NCBI GenBank assembly: GCA_022792335.1
Contig: JAAWAV010000047.1
Location: 1-36,367 of the forward strand
Reading direction: 5' to 3'
Length of the DNA: 36,367 nucleotides
Source: Lachnospiraceae bacterium
Lineage (GTDB): Bacteria > Bacillota > Clostridia > Lachnospirales > Lachnospiraceae
In this document: positions 31,223 through 36,367 of the stretch, piece after piece
Numbering within the stretch: position 1 is the first letter of the stretch
Layout of the letters: the number at the start of each line of letters is the position of its first letter
The notes under the pieces: model-generated
Databases searched by the model: none
The model's input: the letters and a program-made list of their open reading frames with translations, nothing else
What the model was told of the DNA's origin: nothing
Made by a program: the position numbers and the translations under genes

Positions 31223-32525
31223 GGATACTCTCCTTTAAGGCTTTTGACAGTTCTCCCAGGTACGAAAGGGAACCGAAAGCCACAATGACGCTATCCTCTC
31301 CTGCCTGATCAAGCGCGTCATGCACGGCCTCCCGCACGCTGTCTTTCTCCTGCACCTCTCCCGAAAACCCAATCTCCTCCGCCTCCTCTTCAATACAGAG
31401 GCGAAGCTTTTCCCCGGAAAGAGCTCTGGGGCTATCTGGGGTCACCGTATAGATCCGCTCCGCCAAAGGCGCCGTGATCTTCACGATGTTCCGGTAGTCC
31501 TTGTCTGCCAATATCCCCATTATATAAATAATTCTTCTGTTTGTAAAATACAAGTTCAGGGAATCTTTCAGTCTCTCGGCCGCCTCCGGATTATGAGCTC
31601 CATCAAGGACAAACAAGGGCCGCTCCAGAAGTATTTCAAACCGGCCCGGCCACCGGACGCAGGCCATTCCCTCGTAAACTGCATTCTCTTCAATATCATA
31701 GCCCAAATCCCGGAGAATTTCAACTACTTCAAGTGCCGTACAGGCGTTTATTATCTGATATTTTCCAGCCAGAGGAATTTTTATCTCCGAAAAATTTCCA
31801 TAAGAAAAGCGGCTCCCCCAAAGTCCCGTCTCAGTCACTCTGGCATCCTCTGGCGAAGAAACCGTAAGAACTGCTTTTTTTTCCTGACAAATTGCCCGGA
31901 TGACTCCCTCTACCCTCTCGCTCTGGCCACAAAGGATCACCGGCCGGCCAGGTTTGATGATTCCGCCCTTCACCCTGGCAATCTTCTCCAGCGTATCTCC
32001 CAGAAACTGCATATGATCCATGCTTATGGAAGAAATCACACTGCAAACTGTGGTTTTCACCACATTGGTGGCGTCTCCCTCCCCGCCCATCCCGGTTTCC
32101 AGGGCCACCAGATCACACCCCTGTTCCCGGAAATACAGAAACGAAACGGCCGTCTCCGTTTCAAAGGCTGTCGGGTGCGGATATCCTTCTGCCTCCATCT
32201 CCTCACTCACTCTTCGAACTTCACGGATCAATCTGGCCGCATCTTTCTCCGATATACACTCCCCATTTACCTGAATCTTTTCACAGTAGGAAAACACGGA
32301 CGGGGAGTGATAACGTCCTACCCGGTAGCCTGCCGCCTGACATACGGAGGCAATAAACGCCAGCGTGGAGCCTTTCCCGTTGGTTCCTGCAATATGGATA
32401 AAAGACAGCTCCTCCTGAGGATTTCCAAGCCTCTTCAGCAGTTTCTCCATGGTGGAAAGCCCCAGAGAAATCTTTTTCGTTCGTGTGATTTCTTCTATAT
32501 ATGCCTTTGCTTCTGTAAAGTTCAT
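31215..32525 (-). CDS. folC: Folylpolyglutamate synthase / dihydrofolate synthase
   Basis: Adds glutamate to dihydropteroate and folates in an ATP-dependent reaction. The 436 residues show the Mur-ligase-like layout: P-loop GTNGKGS (47-53), the VGRYHSPSV substrate loop, the GGEGDATNV motif, and the C-terminal [12 protein letters not shown] domain. Length is normal. AGAGGA lies 6 bases before the ATG. It heads the folate gene train, with a good promoter and a hairpin in the leader, and overlaps folE by 8 nt. Whether it carries DHFS as well as FPGS activity cannot be told from the sequence alone, but no separate folC/folA is in view. Confidence 0.94.
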   Translation of the reverse strand: MNFTEAKAYIEEITRTKKISLGLSTMEKLLKRLGNPQEELSFIHIAGTNGKGSTLAFIASVCQAAGYRVGRYHSPSVFSYCEKIQVNGECISEKDAARLIREVRRVSEEMEAEGYPHPTAFETETAVSFLYFREQGCDLVALETGMGGEGDATNVVKTTVCSVISSISMDHMQFLGDTLEKIARVKGGIIKPGRPVILCGQSERVEGVIRAICQEKKAVLTVSSPEDARVTETGLWGSRFSYGNFSEIKIPLAGKYQIINACTALEVVEILRDLGYDIEENAVYEGMACVRWPGRFEILLERPLFVLDGAHNPEAAERLKDSLNLYFTNRRIIYIMGILADKDYRNIVKITAPLAERIYTVTPDSPRALSGEKLRLCIEEEAEEIGFSGEVQEKDSVREAVHDALDQAGEDSVIVAFGSLSYLGELSKALKESIHD

Positions 32526-32548
32526 GGCTCATCCTCTCTTGTCTCCAA

Positions 32549-32588
32549 AAAGGACAGCCCGCAACGGTTACATTTATCACTGTCCTTT
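32549..32588 (-). promoter_or_regulatory. Attenuator-like hairpin in the folC leader
   Basis: In the minus-strand leader, AAAGGACAG (32580-32588) pairs perfectly with CTGTCCTTT (32549-32557) across a 22-nt loop and runs directly into a T-run (32547-32551). It lies between the promoter and the folC ribosome site, where it could terminate transcription early. No upstream anti-terminator or known riboswitch is recognised. Confidence 0.55.
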
Positions 32589-32604
32589 CTTTGTTTTCAG
32601 CCCA

Positions 32605-32633
32605 ATTATACTAAAAAGGTCCGTTTTTTTCAA
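32605..32633 (-). promoter_or_regulatory. Promoter of the folC-folE transcript
   Basis: Minus-strand TTGAAA (32628-32633), 17-nt spacer and consensus TATAAT (32605-32610). Transcription would begin near 32597, about 70 nt before folC. Confidence 0.82.
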
Positions 32634-32725
32634 CAATATCAGGACATATAATATTTTTTCATAAAAAAATAAAAACCTACGAATATCCTGGCATATTTCC
32701 TCTCAGATCTTCCCATACTGATACC

Positions 32726-33133
32726 ATGGAAAGCACTTTTATCAAATGCGGGCTGGCAGGCTGGTCCGCCGAACTGTGTTACAGCAGCCTGATTGCAAGG
32801 ACCAGAAACCACGACAAACGACTGATGGGACAAACCTCCCTGTATATGTTCCCCATTTATGGTATGGCGGCTGCCATCGGTCCCATCAAAGAGAAACTCT
32901 GTGCCCGCAGCGAGCTTCTGCAAAAGAGCGTCATCTGTCGCGGCGGCATCTATACCGGTCTGATTTTTTTTACGGAATACTGTACCGGCTGGCTTCTCAG
33001 AAAGGCCGGACGCTGTCCCTGGGATTACAGCCAGGCAAAACTAAATATAAACGGCCTGATCCGGTTGGATTTTGCTCCTTTCTGGTTTGCTCTGGGATTA
33101 TTTTTCGAACGGTATACGACCGGAGTTTCCTGA
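32726..33133 (+). CDS. Small CmpB-like putative ABC transporter permease (membrane protein)
   Basis: A 135-residue membrane protein of the type annotated as putative ABC transporter permease (CmpB family, PF06541). Seen: three to four hydrophobic segments, TSLYMFPIYGMAAAIGPI, a FFTEYCTGWLLRK helix and the highly diagnostic CPWDYSQAKLNINGLIRLDFAPFWFALGL. No ATPase partner is nearby and transport function is unproven for this family. The ATG at 32726 gives the usual length, but the 30 bases before it contain no Shine-Dalgarno sequence, unlike all its neighbours. A TATAAT at 32647-32652 with a poor -35 may be its promoter. Confidence 0.8.
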   Translation: MESTFIKCGLAGWSAELCYSSLIARTRNHDKRLMGQTSLYMFPIYGMAAAIGPIKEKLCARSELLQKSVICRGGIYTGLIFFTEYCTGWLLRKAGRCPWDYSQAKLNINGLIRLDFAPFWFALGLFFERYTTGVS

Positions 33134-33151
33134 AAAAAGAAAAGAATTTCA

Positions 33152-33181
33152 TTGCTTCCTGTATCGTCTCCATGCTACAAT
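33152..33181 (+). promoter_or_regulatory. Promoter of the alanine symporter gene
   Basis: TTGCTT (33152-33157), 18-nt spacer and TACAAT (33176-33181) preceded by TGC, an extended -10. It is 30 bases before the start codon. Confidence 0.7.
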
Positions 33182-33210
33182 AGATACAAAATATCGAGAG
33201 GAGACGTCCC

Positions 33211-34611
33211 ATGAATGACATTCTGACCAAAGTCAACGATGCCATGTACACTTATATCTTACTGATTCTTCTGGTAGGAGTAGGCGTTTATTTTACAGTC
33301 CGTACCAGAGGAGTACAGCTTCGCCTTTTAAAGGACGGCTTAAAATCCATGCTGGATAAGGCGCCGGAAGGAGAGCATGGGGAGAAGAAAGTATCTTCCT
33401 TTCAGGCGCTGATGATATCTACGGCTTCCCGGGTAGGTACCGGAAATATCGCCGGCATCGCGACAGCCATTGCCGCCGGAGGACCGGGCGCTGTGTTTTG
33501 GATGTGGCTTATGGCCGTGATCGGAGGCGCTTCCGCCTTTATCGAAAGTACTCTGGCACAGATCTATAAAATCAAAGACGGAGATCATTTCCGCGGCGGG
33601 CCTTCCTATTATATGCAGAAAGCGCTTGGCAAACGATGGCTTGGAATCTTGTTTTCCATCGCCCTGATTATCTGCTTCGCCTACGGTTTCAATGGACTTC
33701 AATCCTTCAATATGTCCTCCTCCCTGGAATATTATATTCCAAATTACAGTTCTACATATGTCCCGATGATTGTCGGCGCCCTTTTGGCCCTCTCGACAGC
33801 CTTCGTGATCTGGGGTGGCGTCCATCGAATCGGTTTTATTACTTCTGTCCTTGTACCGGTCATGGCTGTCATCTATATCCTGATCGGGTTGTTTACCATG
33901 TTCACTCATGTGGGAGAACTCCCCCGTGTATTTTCCGTAATCTTTGAAAACGCTTTTGATTTCCGGGCAATGGCAGGCGGCCTGGCAGGCAGCGCCGTCG
34001 TCGTCGGTATCAAGCGGGGACTCTTTTCCAACGAAGCCGGCATGGGCAGTGCGCCCAACGCCTCTGCTTCCGCTGATGTGGACCATCCGGTAAAGCAGGG
34101 ACTGGTACAGGTTATTTCTGTATTTATCGATACGCTCTTAATCTGTTCCAGTACTGCCATGATGCTTCTCGTCTCCGGTATCCAGGGAGAGAGCGGAGTC
34201 ATGGACGGTATCCCCTATGTCCAGGCTGCCATCAGCGCCAATGTGGGAAGCTGGGGCATTCATTTCATCACTTTTTCTATCTTTGCTTTCGCTTTCAGCA
34301 GCCTGATCGGCAATTATTTTTACGCGGAATCTAACTTTCTGTTTATCAAAGACAATAAACTTCTGTTAAACCTTTTCCGCATCACCTGTATTGCCGCAAT
34401 CTTCCTGGGCGCGCAGGCGGACTTCTCTCTCATGTGGAACATCGCAGATATCACCATGGGTTTCATGGCCATCATCAACATCCTCGTCATTTTCCTCCTG
34501 GGAAATATCGCTATCCGGGCGTTAAAACACTATGAGGAGCAAAAGAAAAAGGGCGGGGAAATCACCTTCCGCGGAGAAGAGATCGGAGTCAAAGACACTG
34601 TGTGGAAATAA
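33211..34611 (+). CDS. Sodium:alanine (AGCS-family) symporter
   Basis: A 466-residue polytopic membrane protein that imports alanine, glycine or a similar amino acid with Na+. Family marks are clear: FQALMISTASRVGTGNIAGIATAIAAGGPGAVFWMW (about 64-98), FRGGPSYYMQKALG, and GIKRGLFSNEAGMGSAPNASASADVDHP (about 268-295). About 11 transmembrane helices can be counted. The C-terminus is a short polar cytoplasmic tail. AGGAG lies 7 bases before the ATG and a good promoter precedes it, so it is transcribed independently of the CmpB-like gene. A strong terminator follows, shared with the converging GDPD gene. Confidence 0.94.
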   Translation: MNDILTKVNDAMYTYILLILLVGVGVYFTVRTRGVQLRLLKDGLKSMLDKAPEGEHGEKKVSSFQALMISTASRVGTGNIAGIATAIAAGGPGAVFWMWLMAVIGGASAFIESTLAQIYKIKDGDHFRGGPSYYMQKALGKRWLGILFSIALIICFAYGFNGLQSFNMSSSLEYYIPNYSSTYVPMIVGALLALSTAFVIWGGVHRIGFITSVLVPVMAVIYILIGLFTMFTHVGELPRVFSVIFENAFDFRAMAGGLAGSAVVVGIKRGLFSNEAGMGSAPNASASADVDHPVKQGLVQVISVFIDTLLICSSTAMMLLVSGIQGESGVMDGIPYVQAAISANVGSWGIHFITFSIFAFAFSSLIGNYFYAESNFLFIKDNKLLLNLFRITCIAAIFLGAQADFSLMWNIADITMGFMAIINILVIFLLGNIAIRALKHYEEQKKKGGEITFRGEEIGVKDTVWK

Positions 34612-34618
34612 AATTCAC

Positions 34619-34703
34619 AAAACAGTCCGATTCCAGCCCTCTGTTATCCCCTTAGACTAGAATTAAGCCTGGAAGATAGCAGAGATTGGAACCGGACTGT
34701 TTT
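34619..34703. terminator. Bidirectional terminator between the AGCS symporter and GDPD genes
   Basis: AAAACAGTCC (34619-34628) pairs with GGACTGTTTT (34694-34703); inner arms ATTCCA, CTCTG and TAT continue to pair with their complements with small bulges, forming one long hairpin. T-runs occur on both strands. Confidence 0.82.
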
Positions 34704-34714
34704 ACAATCTTCTC

Positions 34715-36184
34715 TCAGTCAAATAGTTTGATGTATTCAGCCAAAAAATTGCTGTACCGACTCTCGTAGACACATTTTTTCGCCAGCTCAATATCGTCTG
34801 TAATGATATTGTCCACATTCCGCTCAATCATCCGGTCAATACTTTCCTTCGTATTCACCGTCCAGACATAAAGCTGCTTTCCCGCATGATGTACTCTGTC
34901 AACCAGACTTTCTGTGGCGTTCATGGCTTCTACGCTGAAATGATCCGCCGCTGCAAGCTGATTGATATCTCCATAAGCCAAACTCATCACATATACAGTG
35001 GTGATGGAATTGTCATAAGTTTTTACCCGTTCCAGCACCTCATAAGTCTGAGAGGTAACGACGCAAGTATCCTGAATCCCCTCCTGATGGATCACGTCAA
35101 CGACGGCCTGTTCAAAGTCCTTCTCGTAGCCGGTAGGCTTTAACTCGATGTTCAGTCGAATCCGATTCTCCCTTGCAAACCGGGCCGCCTCTGAAAGAAG
35201 CGGAATCCGTTCTTTCGCGTAAGCTTCGTCAAAGAAGCTGCCCGCATCCAGTTTGGCTATCTCCTCATAGGTCATTTCCCAGGTATTGGCGTCCACCCCG
35301 GTGGTTCGCAAAAGATTTGTATCATGGATTACCAAGATCTGCCCGTCTTTACTCTGCTGTACATCCAGCTCAATCCAATCCGCTCCCAACTCCTTCGCCC
35401 CCCGAAAGGCCGCCATGGTATTTTCCGGGTAAAAGGCAGAGGCCCCCCTGTGGGCCGTAATTTCCATGGTGCGCACATATTCGATCTGTGGATTCAGCCG
35501 ACCGGAACAAAGGAAAAATCCCAGCGCCAGACTCCCCGCCGTTACAAGCCACCCGGCTGCCACAAAGCACCGGTGGAGCAGGCGCGCCTGCTTTTCATTT
35601 TGAATATACTGGGGCGCCTGACTATGAATCACTGCTTCTCCCCGCTCCTCTTTACGCCGATAATACAGGACACTGATACAGCCGTAACTGACCGGCATCG
35701 CAAGAGCCGCCACCAGTATCAGAGAAAATACCAGCACAGTCCAGACAAAGGTAGCCGACAGCCATCGTAAAACAAACACGCCAGCAAACCATTTTCCGGC
35801 AAGGGCCGCCAGAGCGACAGCCACAAACACAAACAAAAGGTAAAACAGCGCAAATACAAGCTGGACAAAAAGCAACCATAAAAAATCCCGGAACCGCCGT
35901 TTTTTTCCAAGTTCTTTGCTTTTTCGTCTGGCCTCTCTGAAAGAACAGCCTTCCAATGTAAAATAATGAAAGGCATACAGCCACTTTATCAGCAGCGCCG
36001 TCAAAAACAGCGTCGCCGCCGTAAACAGCAAAGACAGCGATACATCCGACTCAATAAAGCTTTGAATAAATTCCGGAATGGAAATGGTGGTGAGGACACT
36101 GGAGGCCATCCCGATATTCAGAAACGGCAATAATAAAAGTACCGCCAGAATCAACATTAAATTCTTCGGATTCCAGGCTCGCAT
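34715..36184 (-). CDS. Membrane-anchored glycerophosphodiester phosphodiesterase, 5'-truncated
   Basis: Hydrolyses glycerophosphodiesters to glycerol-3-phosphate and an alcohol. The C-terminal GDPD barrel (about 240-475) is intact: ITAHRGASAFYPENT with His245-Arg246, WIELDVQQSKDGQILVIHDTNL with Glu272, Asp274 and His287. The N-terminal part (1-235) is the GPDPase membrane domain but starts in its middle: family members normally have about 100 more residues before the WNPKN...PFLNI...IPEFI block. Upstream of the ATG at 36184 the same frame reads on with family-like residues (IGQILRFSFRNG) for 20 codons to an in-frame TAG at 36245-36247, with no start codon or ribosome site. The gene has therefore lost its 5' end, and expression is doubtful. 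Confidence 0.85.
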   Translation of the reverse strand: MRAWNPKNLMLILAVLLLLPFLNIGMASSVLTTISIPEFIQSFIESDVSLSLLFTAATLFLTALLIKWLYAFHYFTLEGCSFREARRKSKELGKKRRFRDFLWLLFVQLVFALFYLLFVFVAVALAALAGKWFAGVFVLRWLSATFVWTVLVFSLILVAALAMPVSYGCISVLYYRRKEERGEAVIHSQAPQYIQNEKQARLLHRCFVAAGWLVTAGSLALGFFLCSGRLNPQIEYVRTMEITAHRGASAFYPENTMAAFRGAKELGADWIELDVQQSKDGQILVIHDTNLLRTTGVDANTWEMTYEEIAKLDAGSFFDEAYAKERIPLLSEAARFARENRIRLNIELKPTGYEKDFEQAVVDVIHQEGIQDTCVVTSQTYEVLERVKTYDNSITTVYVMSLAYGDINQLAAADHFSVEAMNATESLVDRVHHAGKQLYVWTVNTKESIDRMIERNVDNIITDDIELAKKCVYESRYSNFLAEYIKLFD

Positions 36185-36314
36185 TCCATTCCGGAAAGAG
36201 AACCGGAGGATTTGTCCAATATGTACCTTCTCTTTTTGGGCCGACTAATGTTGGATAGTGCGGAGGGGCGACAAACAAATACAAATAAAAAAGGGACTTC
36301 CTCAATCCTTAAAA

Positions 36315-36345
36315 GGCTATGACAGCAACGGTTATAGTCTTTTTT
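36315..36345 (+). terminator. Terminator-like hairpin at the window edge
   Basis: Plus-strand stem GGCTATGAC/GTTATAGTC (all paired with G-T wobbles) over a 7-nt loop, then TTTTTT. It lies just upstream of the truncated GDPD gene. A perfect 12-bp palindrome, CGGTAATTACCG, follows at 36350-36361. No plus-strand gene in the window ends here. Nothing else is assignable in 36248-36314. Confidence 0.55.
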
Positions 36346-36367
36346 CATGCGGTAATTACCGTAGGAA

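Noticed and set aside
32561-32570. 10-mer GCAACGGTTA shared by the folC leader hairpin and the window-edge hairpin near 36325
   Set aside because: One shared 10-mer without similarity in the flanks is too little to call a repeat.
31320-32651. 443-codon plus-strand open frame
   Set aside because: It is antisense to folC over nearly its whole length, with low-complexity His/Leu/Arg composition and no family match; it is a shadow of the coding strand.

Overview
The window looks like chromosome from a spore-forming, low-to-mid GC Clostridium-class Firmicute, most likely Lachnospiraceae. Evidence: an alpha/beta small acid-soluble spore protein gene, AGGAGG-type ribosome binding sites with ATG/GTG/TTG starts, T-rich intrinsic terminators, a class II aldolase, a YkpA-type ABC-F protein and a LuxS typical of that group. 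The family assignment is inference. I see no phage, IS transposase, integrase, CRISPR array or rRNA.

Layout, left to right. 1-2.3 kb: SASP gene (+), class II aldolase fba (-) and a DUF4397 protein (+), separated by shared bidirectional terminators. 2.3-7 kb: a MarR repressor and a heterodimeric ABC exporter in one minus-strand operon, with a clear promoter and palindromic operator ahead of marR. 7.1-9.3 kb: a cytoplasmic NlpC/P60 peptidase, an A+T-rich Vat/CatB-like acetyltransferase flanked by two possible gene remnants, and tRNA-Leu(CAA). 9.4-12.2 kb: cstA with two small unknown genes in front. 12.2-13.0 kb: luxS behind a structured leader. 13.2-18.5 kb: minus-strand operon xth - Uup-like ABC-F - GlgX-like protein - traX; the GlgX-like protein has lost all three GH13 catalytic carboxylates. 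18.7-20.4 kb: a YkpA-type ABC-F gene (+). 20.6-21.9 kb: a dicarboxylate/amino-acid:cation symporter gene broken by one in-frame TAG in its serine-rich HP1 motif. 22.1-32.6 kb: a minus-strand train folC-folE, then HD protein-folP-folB/folK-pheA-DUF815 ATPase-ppx-ppk, joining folate synthesis, phenylalanine synthesis and polyphosphate metabolism. 32.7-34.6 kb: a CmpB-like membrane protein and a Na+/alanine symporter (+). 34.7-36.2 kb: a membrane-anchored glycerophosphodiester phosphodiesterase that has lost its 5' end.

The most unusual points are the dead GlgX-like enzyme, the amber codon in the symporter, a pair of related ~85-99 bp inverted-repeat elements (one in the luxS leader, one behind ykpA), the truncated GDPD gene, and an attenuator-like hairpin in the folC leader. 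I did not find a wholly new defence or mobile system. All family assignments are from motif recognition by eye; no database search was run.
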